From Lentisphaerota bacterium (GTDB lineage Bacteria; Verrucomicrobiota; Kiritimatiellia; RFP12; UBA1067), in assembly GCA_022839525.1 (NCBI GenBank), contig JALHET010000112.1, forward strand, positions 1-6,596: DNA of 6,596 nucleotides, in the 5' to 3' direction. Of this stretch, positions 1 through 5,264 are shown piece after piece (position 1 is the stretch's first letter; every line of letters begins with the position of its first letter). The notes under the pieces are model-generated. The model ran no database searches and was not told the DNA's origin. It saw only the letters and a program-made list of their open reading frames with translations. The position numbers and the translations under genes were made by a program.

Positions 1-195
1 TCGCTGCTCACCGATCCGAAATTCGTAGACGCCCAAAAGCGCGATTTCCGGTTGCGTCCGGATTCGCCGGCACTCAAGGTCGGCTTCAAGCCGTTCGATC
101 TGGATGAAATCGGACTGACGGGCGACAAGGCGTGGCGAACCCTGCCTTCGCGTGCCCGCGTGCGGGTGCCTGCGGAGGAGGGGGTCGGGTTCTAA
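1..195 (+). CDS. C-terminal end of a right-handed beta-helix repeat protein (partial)
   Basis: The reading frame is open from the first base and ends at TAA 193-195, giving 64 residues; the start lies outside the window. The visible tail begins [20 protein letters not shown] and continues [21 protein letters not shown]. This DPxFVD...DFRLxPDSPAL.xGF.PFDxxxIGL pattern is the usual closing segment of secreted parallel beta-helix (pectate-lyase-like fold) proteins that are abundant in Verrucomicrobia, Planctomycetes and Lentisphaerae, where they are thought to bind or cleave polysaccharides outside the cell. No catalytic residues can be judged from this tail. The last residues ([16 protein letters not shown]) look like a lineage-specific extension. 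The gene converges on the porin gene that follows, with 95 bp between the two stops. The fold assignment is family knowledge; the substrate is unknown. Confidence 0.75.
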   Translation, partial: SLLTDPKFVDAQKRDFRLRPDSPALKVGFKPFDLDEIGLTGDKAWRTLPSRARVRVPAEEGVGF

Positions 196-209
196 GGAGG
201 GGAGGTGAC

Positions 210-242
210 CGGTATCGGGCGGCAAGCACACGCCCGATACCG
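210..242. terminator. Strong hairpin between convergent genes, possible bidirectional terminator without a U-tract
   Basis: A perfect 12-bp inverted repeat, CGGTATCGGGCG at 210-221 and CGCCCGATACCG at 231-242, flanks a 9-nt loop. It lies 15 bp past the beta-helix stop codon and about 48 bp past the porin stop codon on the other strand. The position between two convergent stops suggests transcription termination or 3'-end protection for both messages. Neither strand has a run of T after the stem, so it is not a classical intrinsic terminator. A second, weaker hairpin (CGGAACAC, loop GAA, GTGTCCG, with one bulged base) follows at about 256-273. Confidence 0.55.
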
Positions 243-290
243 TTGCGGCGGGTGACGGAACACGAAGTGTCCGCCAGATCCGCGGGCCGA

Positions 291-1562
291 TCAGAACGAC
301 TTGCCGACCGAGAAGGCGATAAGGTGGCAGAAGCCGTCGTCGAAATCCACTTCCGTCGTACCGACGGTGCGGTCGACGGCCTCCATGATGATTAGGCCGT
401 AACTGCCGTAAATTTTCCAGGTGCCGACCCCGTAGCCCAAACCGCAGCTGACGATGTGACGGTCTCCGGGGGGCAGCATGGTGTCGGTGAGGTTCTTGTC
501 GATCGGATCCATGTCGTACACGTAGCTGCCCATCACGGACCAGCGTTCGGTGAGCAGGTATTCCGCGCCCAAGGAAAGCCGCCACACGTTATGCCAGTTT
601 TTCTCGTCAGAGGAGTCAGGGAGATTCGCGTTCCGGGTTGAACCGAACGTCATGCTCAGGTCATCGTAGGTGTCCCATTGGGTATAGATCGCAGCCAGCC
701 CGAGGTTCAGCTTGTCAGTCGGGTGGTAGTTCAGCCCCGCCGTGTAAGAAGGCGGCAGTTCGATCACGCCGCGTGCGGAGGCCTCTCCTTCGGGCAACTT
801 GTTGCTCAACTGGCCAACGCCTGTCATGTACGTTGAACTGGTAACATCGATATCGCCTTTGACGGTCTGCCTTATGCGCGAGCGGTAGACAAAGCCAAGG
901 TCGAGTGTGTCGGTGAGTGTGTAAGAGGCGGCCAGATTATACCCGTATCCCCACGAATCGCCCTTCATGTGTGTGCGCATATTGCCGTATATGGGATAGG
1001 GCGGTAAGAGCGGGTGACGGTCATAGGGGGTTTTCAGGTGCTCGAATTCCAGCCACATGGCGCGCACACCGGCGGCCACCGAGAAGCGGTCGCTGACCTT
1101 GTAGGCGAGGTTGGGGTTGATGGTCAAAGTTTCGAGCGTCGTTTCCGTGCTGCTCCACTTGAGCGGCCAGTCGCGGTCGTATTTGGTGCCGAGGCCGTAT
1201 TCCGTGTAGAGGCCTGTGCCGATGAACCAGCCGTCCGAGAGCTGCTGAGAGGCGTAGACGTGCGGCGGGTAGAACCAGTCGCTGTCCAGATTGTTTTTCT
1301 CACCGCCGGCAGTGAGGTCAAGGACGGGATGAATCAGTGTGAGGCCGGCCATGGTGTGGGTGCCGTTCAAGTCGGTCAGGTTTGCCGGGTTGTAGTAGTT
1401 GGCGGAGGCGTCGCCTGTGGATCCGATCAGGGAACCGCCCATGGCGTTACCGCGCGCGCTGGCCTCATAGAGGCCGAACCCTGCCGCGTAGGCCTGTTGG
1501 GCAACGGGTAAAAGAAACGCGCAAAAACCGACGGAGAGTCTTCCAACGTGTCTGCTCGCCAT
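291..1562 (-). CDS. OMPP1/FadL/TodX-family outer-membrane transport protein
   Basis: This encodes a 423-residue outer-membrane beta-barrel of the family that lets long-chain fatty acids and other hydrophobic molecules diffuse across the outer membrane. The chosen ATG (1560-1562) gives a typical signal peptide: basic start MASRHVGR, hydrophobic LSVGFCAFLLPVA, and a likely AYA cleavage site near residue 26. The mature protein starts AGFGLYEASARGNAMGG, the family's characteristic N-terminus, followed by YYNPANL (about 56-62), matching the NPA motif of the FadL hatch. Alternating aromatic/polar strands, a late WRLSLGAEY segment, PPGDRHIVSCGLGYG and a C-terminal Phe (FSVGKSF) fit a barrel inserted by the BAM machinery. 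A purine-rich AAAGGAAAGG lies about 10 nt before this start. An earlier in-frame start at 1634 would add 24 residues ahead of the signal peptide and has no such support. The length is normal for the family; the substrate cannot be told from sequence. Confidence 0.9.
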   Translation of the reverse strand: MASRHVGRLSVGFCAFLLPVAQQAYAAGFGLYEASARGNAMGGSLIGSTGDASANYYNPANLTDLNGTHTMAGLTLIHPVLDLTAGGEKNNLDSDWFYPPHVYASQQLSDGWFIGTGLYTEYGLGTKYDRDWPLKWSSTETTLETLTINPNLAYKVSDRFSVAAGVRAMWLEFEHLKTPYDRHPLLPPYPIYGNMRTHMKGDSWGYGYNLAASYTLTDTLDLGFVYRSRIRQTVKGDIDVTSSTYMTGVGQLSNKLPEGEASARGVIELPPSYTAGLNYHPTDKLNLGLAAIYTQWDTYDDLSMTFGSTRNANLPDSSDEKNWHNVWRLSLGAEYLLTERWSVMGSYVYDMDPIDKNLTDTMLPPGDRHIVSCGLGYGVGTWKIYGSYGLIIMEAVDRTVGTTEVDFDDGFCHLIAFSVGKSF

Positions 1563-1581
1563 ATGCGTTCGCCTTTCCTTT

Positions 1582-1596
1582 GCGGTTCCAAACCGC
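1582..1596 (-). promoter_or_regulatory. Small hairpin directly upstream of the porin Shine-Dalgarno
   Basis: On the minus strand GCGGTT-TGG-AACCGC forms a perfect 6-bp GC-rich stem with a 3-nt loop, immediately followed by AAAGGAAAGG and then the porin ATG. It would sit in the 5' untranslated region of the porin message, where it could stabilise the RNA or affect ribosome loading. A stem this short can arise by chance, so the role is inference. Confidence 0.35.
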
Positions 1597-1634
1597 CGCG
1601 TGAATGGATACGGAACTGTGAGTAAGAATAACAA

Positions 1635-1661
1635 TGCGACAAAATATGTTATTTTGTCACA
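1635..1661. promoter_or_regulatory. Perfect 21-bp palindrome upstream of the porin gene, candidate operator
   Basis: GACAAAATA-TGT-TATTTTGTC at 1638-1658 is a perfect 9+3+9 inverted repeat. After one mismatched pair the outer TG/CA pairs extend the symmetry to 27 bp (1635-1661). It lies about 75-100 bp upstream of the porin start in AT-rich DNA. The size and symmetry suit a dimeric DNA-binding repressor or activator. On the minus strand the outer ends read TGTGAC and GTCGCA, loosely like CRP/FNR-type half-sites, but the spacing is longer than a CRP site. Which regulator binds, if any, is unknown. Confidence 0.5.
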
Positions 1662-1669
1662 CTACACAA
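1641..1669 (-). promoter_or_regulatory. Weak candidate promoter for the porin gene
   Basis: On the minus strand TTGTGT (1664-1669) is separated by 17 bp from TATTTT (1641-1646), which would start transcription near 1634 and give a leader of about 70 nt. The match to the housekeeping consensus is modest (3/6 and 4/6). The palindrome covers the -10 and most of the spacer, which is repressor-operator geometry if this promoter is real. Confidence 0.25.
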
Positions 1670-1736
1670 GGCGAAATTGAAAGTTTGAGGTTTAAAATGT
1701 TTTTCGGGCTCAGACAGAAGCATGTTTGTTTCTGAA

Positions 1737-2252
1737 TCAGTTCCCCGGCCAGGCGCGGGCCTTGAAGGATATCGTCACGCGCACGCCTTTTTTCAGTTTG
1801 ACGCGCTGGCGGAAATTCATCAGGTGGTGCGAAAGCGCGAAGTGTTTTCCTTCCGCCGCCTCAAGAACGCCCCCGCCGTCCGTGAGCCCGTATGGTTCGC
1901 GGCAGTTCGCCCACTGGGCCGTGCCGGTGCCGGGCTTCGCCACGTGCCAGACGTCCGCCCGTTCGAATCCTCCGTCCACGAGCGTCATCCCTTCCGCGCG
2001 CACATCATCGTAGGCCGTTTTTTCTCCGTTCGCCCCGAGAACGAGCACGTCCGCTTCGCAGTCGTAGCGCGGCACGAAGGAAAACGAATACTCCTTCCAG
2101 CTCTCCCATGAAGCCGGGCCGAACCCGGCTTCGACACGGCGCGCTTTCCGCGACGCCATGAGGCGGCAATGCGCCAGACCGTCCGCGAAACGCGTTTCGC
2201 CGCGGGGGGCGTTGCCGCACGCCTCCACCGTCATGCTCTTCAGGGTCATCAC
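1737..2252 (-). CDS. Jelly-roll (CBM4/9-like) fragment, probably a truncated gene remnant
   Basis: The frame from the GTG/ATG pair at 2252/2249 encodes 171 residues with no signal peptide. Residues about 48-86 (W52, EYSFSFVPRYD, YDDVRAEG) resemble the second half of a carbohydrate-binding jelly-roll, which typically ends in a wFDDVxl strand. MTLVDGGFER (about 89-98), W102, GKHFAL (135-140) and QRVKLKKGVRVTISFKAR (149-166) resemble the first half of a second such domain, but the protein stops at WPGN where several strands should follow. Upstream, the same frame stays open to the stop at 2388-2390 and still looks coding and GC-rich to about 2318 (FRIETLAGSTQYTAAQSLVS), with no ATG there. The 1737-2252 starts lack a Shine-Dalgarno. 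I read this as the leftover of a larger secreted glycan-active protein. It could instead be a short expressed protein; the jelly-roll call rests on motif pattern only. Confidence 0.5.
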   Translation of the reverse strand: MMTLKSMTVEACGNAPRGETRFADGLAHCRLMASRKARRVEAGFGPASWESWKEYSFSFVPRYDCEADVLVLGANGEKTAYDDVRAEGMTLVDGGFERADVWHVAKPGTGTAQWANCREPYGLTDGGGVLEAAEGKHFALSHHLMNFRQRVKLKKGVRVTISFKARAWPGN

Positions 2253-2334
2253 CGTGTTCGAGACGAGCGACTGCGCGGCCGTGTATTGCGTCGATCCGGC
2301 CAGTGTTTCGATCCGGAAGCTATCAATAACAATG

Positions 2335-2364
2335 ATTATAAGGCCAGTGTCGTTGACGGGGCAA
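2335..2364 (-). promoter_or_regulatory. Candidate promoter facing the jelly-roll fragment
   Basis: On the minus strand a perfect TATAAT (2335-2340) follows TTGCCC (2359-2364) with an 18-bp spacer. Transcription would start near 2328, inside the open frame of the fragment, leaving about 75 nt before the GTG/ATG at 2252/2249. If the promoter is used, the fragment may still be expressed as a short protein. Confidence 0.35.
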
Positions 2365-2381
2365 GTTTGAAGCGATAAAAT
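2353..2381 (+). promoter_or_regulatory. Good sigma70-type promoter candidate for the DUF5107 gene
   Basis: TTGACG (2353-2358), a 17-bp spacer and TAAAAT (2376-2381) match the housekeeping consensus at 5/6 and 5/6 with ideal spacing. Transcription would begin near 2388, giving a leader of about 290 nt before the DUF5107 ATG. Its -35 box abuts the -35 of the minus-strand candidate, so the two promoters are back to back. Confidence 0.5.
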
Positions 2382-2409
2382 TTGGCATTAGAAAATCAAA
2401 GGCACCAAT

Positions 2410-2685
2410 GTGATTGGAAAACATAAGCGGAAAATCGCGGTGACGCCATCGGCGTGTTGTTCGCTGAAAGGAATTGCCGGATTGACAACCTTTGCCGATC
2501 AATTATTCTATCGTGCGCGCGAAAGGTCGGCGGTTTGCGCCTGCAGCGTGGAAGGGAAGCCGTTTTTGATCAACGGCTTTTCCGACTGGCACACGTCGAA
2601 CGGCTCGCGGCCGTTCTGCGTTGGGAATGGGCGGACCATTCTAAACGTGCACCATGACGTTGTTTTCTGGAGGGTGGTGAAATGA
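2410..2685 (+). CDS. Possible small leader ORF, 91 residues, unrecognised
   Basis: A frame opening with GTG at 2410 runs to TGA 2683-2685 and overlaps the DUF5107 ATG (2682) in an ATGA arrangement, the geometry of translational coupling. AAAGG lies about 7 nt before the GTG, and the promoter candidate at 2353-2381 would place the GTG about 20 nt into the message. The product starts basic (MIGKHKRKIAV), contains five Cys and ends VVFWRVVK; I recognise no family. By hand count roughly 64% of third codon positions are G or C, a mild coding-like bias stronger in the second half. Against it: no homology is apparent, the start is GTG, and an internal promoter-like sequence lies within it. It may be chance, a leader peptide, or a gene remnant. 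Confidence 0.22.
   Translation: MIGKHKRKIAVTPSACCSLKGIAGLTTFADQLFYRARERSAVCACSVEGKPFLINGFSDWHTSNGSRPFCVGNGRTILNVHHDVVFWRVVK
2482..2509 (+). promoter_or_regulatory. Second promoter candidate upstream of the DUF5107 gene
   Basis: A perfect TTGACA (2482-2487) is followed after 16 bp by TATTCT (2504-2509, 4/6). Use of this site would start transcription near 2516 with a leader of about 165 nt. It is weaker overall than the upstream candidate because of its poor -10. Confidence 0.35.
2554..2582 (+). promoter_or_regulatory. Hairpin in the DUF5107 leader, attenuator-like
   Basis: GGGAAGCCGTT and AACGGCTTTTC can pair as an 11-bp stem (nine Watson-Crick, two G-U) around the loop TTTGATC. The 3' arm ends in four T, so it faintly resembles an intrinsic terminator, but the T-run is part of the stem and short. 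Lying about 100 nt before the DUF5107 start, it could act in attenuation or RNA stability, or be chance structure. Confidence 0.3.
2669..2673 (+). promoter_or_regulatory. Shine-Dalgarno of the DUF5107 gene
   Basis: GGAGG lies 8 nt before the ATG at 2682. The same frame has a TGA at 2655-2657 and no other ATG in between, so this site fixes the start. Confidence 0.85.
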
Positions 2686-5204
2686 GCGTTTCGTCCCTTA
2701 TTTTGGCGGCTGCGACGGTTATCGTCGGTGAGCGCGAATTCAAGACGTATCCGTATTCGGATCCCGATCCGGTTCCGTGTACCGGAGAAAACCGGTATCC
2801 GTATTGCCGTTACGACGGGCACTCTTGGGAGGCGGTGCCAAAGAAGTGGAAAACCGTCACGCTTGAGAACGACCGGATCCGCGTGACGATTCTCCCTGAG
2901 ATCGGCGGGAAAATCTGGGGCGCGACCGAGAAGAAAACGGGGAAGGACTTCATCTATTTTAACGACGTCGTCAAATTCCGCGACATCGCGATGCGCGGCC
3001 CCTGGTGTTCCGGAGGCATCGAGTTCAATTTCGGCCGCACCGGGCACGCTCCCTGGACGGCTGCGCCGGTCGATTGGTGCGTGCGCACGAACGCCGATGG
3101 CAGCGCGAGCTATTTTTGCGGCGGCATGGAGCAGACCGGCGGAACGCGCTGGCAGGTGGAGGTCAACCTGCCCGGCGATGCCAACCATTTCCTGACGCGG
3201 GTTTTGTGGCACAACGCGTCCGCAACGCCGGGGAGTTGCTATAACTGGATGACCGCCGCCTATTCCGCCCGGGGGGAACCGGAATTCATCTATCCGGGTC
3301 TTAACCAGATCAGCCACAATGGAACGGCTTATCCGTGGCCTGTTGACGCCAAGGGCCGGGATTGCCGCCTCTACACGGCGGCCGCCGATGTGGGGTCGGT
3401 CTCTTGGCATGTCATCAACGGCGACAACCGCTTTTTCGGCATCTGGTGGCCGCGGCTCGGTTATGGGTCGGCTCACGAGAATCCGGTTACGGACCGGTGC
3501 GGGCGCAAGATCTTCCTCTGGAGCCAAGCCCGTGACGGTGCGATCTGGGAGGATCTCCTGACCGACACGGCCGGGCAATATGTTGAACTGCAGGCCGGCC
3601 GGGGCTTTCAGCAGCAGACCCCCGGTTGCGAAAAGACCCCGTTCAAGTATGAGACCTTTTTCCCGGGTGAGACGCATTGCTTTGAGGACACGTGGTCGTA
3701 CGTCAGTTCGGAGCATGAGCTTCGCGCCCGCGCAAAACGGGTGCCGGATGCGGAAGTCGAACGGCCGGTGAAAACACCGGCGGATTTCGATTTTTCAACC
3801 GCTTACGGGACATACATCCTCGGGCAGCAGAAGCTGCGCGACGGGCACGATATTTCCGGCGGGGAGAAGCTGCTTGAGGCGTCGCTCGCCAAGGAGCCGT
3901 ATTTCGTTCCCGCGCTCGAGGAACTGGCGGCTCTCGCCTATCGCCGAGGCGATTATGCCAAGGTCGATGAACTTGCCTCGAAGGCGCTCGCGGTCGATGC
4001 CTATGCGCCGCTTGCGAACTTTTTCGCCGGAGCCGCCGCGATCATGCAGGGAAGGCTTGACCGCGCTCGCGAGCGGTTGGGTGTCGCAGCGCACTCTCCG
4101 CTGGTGCGGGCTGGCGCGTATGTCGCGCTGGCGAAGCTGGCGCTCGCAAAGAAGGACTGGCCTGTGGCAAAGGCCTTTGCGGCGAGGGCCGCGTCGGTGA
4201 GTGCGGACGGCCCTGAAGCCGCGCTGGTGCATGCAGTCGCCTTACGGAAACTCGGCAAAGCGGCCGAAGCCGGCGCTGCGGCGAGACGTCTGCTTGAGCG
4301 GTGGCCGCTTTTCACGCCCGCCCGTTACGAGTTGGTCAAGACCGGTGGCGAGGGCGATGTGCGCGATTCCGTCCGGGGCGAATTCCCTGCGGAAACGTTC
4401 ATCGACACGGCGGCCTGGTATGAGGCCGCGGGGCTTCATGACGACGCGCGCGCGCTCTACGCGTTCGCCTCCGGCCACCCGGTTGCCGCGATCCGTTCGG
4501 CGTATCTGGGACGGGACACGGCGGCGCTTGCCGCGGCAAAGGCACTCAAGATCGACTTCGTGTTTCCCTTCCGTCCATCCTCCTTGCCCGCGCTCCGCTG
4601 GGCGGTCGCCAGCGACGCGAGCTGGAAATTCAAGTACTATCTGGCCGTCTACCTGAAAGCGCAGGGCAAGAACGCCGAAGGGGATGAACTCCTCGCCGCC
4701 TGCGGCAACGACCCCGATTCGCCGGTTTTCTACCTGTACCGCGCCAAGGGGATTGCGGATTTGACGCGTGCCGCGGAGTTGGGCGACTCTTGGCGGGTAG
4801 GGCGGGGGCTTGCAGCCGCGCATGTGAAGGAGGGGAACCGTCCCATGGCGCGCAAGGTGCTCGAGGAGTACCTGAGGCGCTATCCCGGCAACAACGCGCT
4901 TGAAATCGCCTATGCGCGGGTGCTGACCGAGCTGAAAGCATACACCGAGTGTGTGGCGTTCTTGAAGGGCGTGCGGATTCTGCCGAGTGAGTTCGGTTCA
5001 AACGCCGGCACAGTCTGGCAAAAGAGCCATCAGGCGCTTGCCGAGGCAGCCTGCGATGCGGGTGATGAGGCGAAAGCCCGGAGCCACCTTGAGCAGATCC
5101 TCGCGTACCCGGAGCATCTCGGTAGCGGGCGCCCGGTTTCCGTGGACGGCATCATCACCAAATGGCCGGACCGGTTGCAGAACATCTGGCACCATAAACA
5201 GTAA
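2682..5204 (+). CDS. DUF5107 domain protein with C-terminal TPR repeats
   Basis: The 840-residue product has two parts. Residues about 35-345 match the DUF5107 domain, a beta-sandwich related to aldose-epimerase/mutarotase folds: YPY near the start, VTLENDRIRVTILPEIGGKI (59-78), RGPWCSGGIEFNFG (105-118), PVDWCVRTNADGSAS, YNWMTAAYSA, EFIYP, the RKIFLWSQ strand (275-282), and LTDTAGQYVELQAGRGFQQQ (293-312). Residues about 370-840 are Ala-rich helical TPR-like repeats, closing with YPEHLGSGRP (809-818), which fits the usual end of DUF5107-TPR proteins. The biochemical function is, as far as I know, unestablished; the fold and frequent company of glycosidases suggest sugar binding or modification. 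The N-terminus (SLILAAATVIVG) is hydrophobic but lacks a basic start, so secretion is uncertain. Ten Cys occur in the first 333 residues and only three after, which hints at disulfides. The gene converges on the glycosidase gene, 60 bp away. Confidence 0.87.
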   Translation: MSVSSLILAAATVIVGEREFKTYPYSDPDPVPCTGENRYPYCRYDGHSWEAVPKKWKTVTLENDRIRVTILPEIGGKIWGATEKKTGKDFIYFNDVVKFRDIAMRGPWCSGGIEFNFGRTGHAPWTAAPVDWCVRTNADGSASYFCGGMEQTGGTRWQVEVNLPGDANHFLTRVLWHNASATPGSCYNWMTAAYSARGEPEFIYPGLNQISHNGTAYPWPVDAKGRDCRLYTAAADVGSVSWHVINGDNRFFGIWWPRLGYGSAHENPVTDRCGRKIFLWSQARDGAIWEDLLTDTAGQYVELQAGRGFQQQTPGCEKTPFKYETFFPGETHCFEDTWSYVSSEHELRARAKRVPDAEVERPVKTPADFDFSTAYGTYILGQQKLRDGHDISGGEKLLEASLAKEPYFVPALEELAALAYRRGDYAKVDELASKALAVDAYAPLANFFAGAAAIMQGRLDRARERLGVAAHSPLVRAGAYVALAKLALAKKDWPVAKAFAARAASVSADGPEAALVHAVALRKLGKAAEAGAAARRLLERWPLFTPARYELVKTGGEGDVRDSVRGEFPAETFIDTAAWYEAAGLHDDARALYAFASGHPVAAIRSAYLGRDTAALAAAKALKIDFVFPFRPSSLPALRWAVASDASWKFKYYLAVYLKAQGKNAEGDELLAACGNDPDSPVFYLYRAKGIADLTRAAELGDSWRVGRGLAAAHVKEGNRPMARKVLEEYLRRYPGNNALEIAYARVLTELKAYTECVAFLKGVRILPSEFGSNAGTVWQKSHQALAEAACDAGDEAKARSHLEQILAYPEHLGSGRPVSVDGIITKWPDRLQNIWHHKQ

Positions 5205-5264
5205 TGTGACAAACAGGGCAGAACGGTCCGCATGCACGCACCTGAGTCGCCAGCAAACCGGGGA
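5205..5264. other. Convergent gap without a clear terminator
   Basis: The 60 bp between the DUF5107 stop and the glycosidase stop contain no stem longer than a few pairs and no T-run on either strand. The best structure, around GGTCCGCATGCACGCACC (5225-5242), has an internal mismatch and is weak. Termination may be Rho-dependent here, or the two transcripts may overlap. Confidence 0.4.

Larger units (their letters stand above)
2253..2681. other. Divergent intergenic region with promoters and long leader
   Basis: This 429-bp stretch separates the minus-strand jelly-roll fragment from the plus-strand DUF5107 gene. 2253-2318 is GC-rich and continues the fragment's reading frame; 2319-2430 is AT-rich and carries candidate promoters facing both ways; 2430-2681 returns to moderate GC and holds a weakly supported small ORF, a second promoter-like sequence and a hairpin. 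A direct repeat CGATCCGG occurs at 2292-2299 and 2309-2316, and a short palindrome CCAAT-GTG-ATTGG at 2405-2417. I see no RNA gene or known riboswitch in it. Confidence 0.5.

Noticed and set aside
196..255. Strong Shine-Dalgarno-like GGAGGGGAGG right after the beta-helix stop, followed by GTG
   Set aside because: The GTG frame ends after 16 codons and runs through the perfect hairpin, so a coding role is not credible; purine richness near the stop is the simpler reading.
1014..1511. 165-residue plus-strand frame opposite the porin gene
   Set aside because: It mirrors the well-supported porin on the other strand, has no Shine-Dalgarno or family resemblance, and spans the porin signal-peptide region.
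1711..1740. Possible terminator (CAGAA…TTCTG) after the jelly-roll fragment
   Set aside because: Only a 5-bp stem with a 10-nt loop and no T-run on the correct side.
1722..2111. 129-residue plus-strand frame opposite the jelly-roll fragment
   Set aside because: The minus strand shows jelly-roll-like motifs here; the plus-strand product resembles a composition-driven shadow.
2292..2316. Direct repeat CGATCCGG twice, 17 bp apart
   Set aside because: Two 8-bp copies inside a GC-rich coding-like stretch; GATCCGG also occurs in nearby coding sequence, so not clearly a binding-site array.
2508..3716. 402-residue open frame on the minus strand opposite the DUF5107 gene
   Set aside because: It runs antisense to a clearly recognised domain, has low-complexity Arg/Pro/Ala-rich composition and no recognisable motifs; long antisense frames are expected in GC-rich coding DNA.
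4242..4823. 193-residue minus-strand frame within the TPR region
   Set aside because: Arg/Gly-rich shadow of the TPR coding sequence with no independent evidence.
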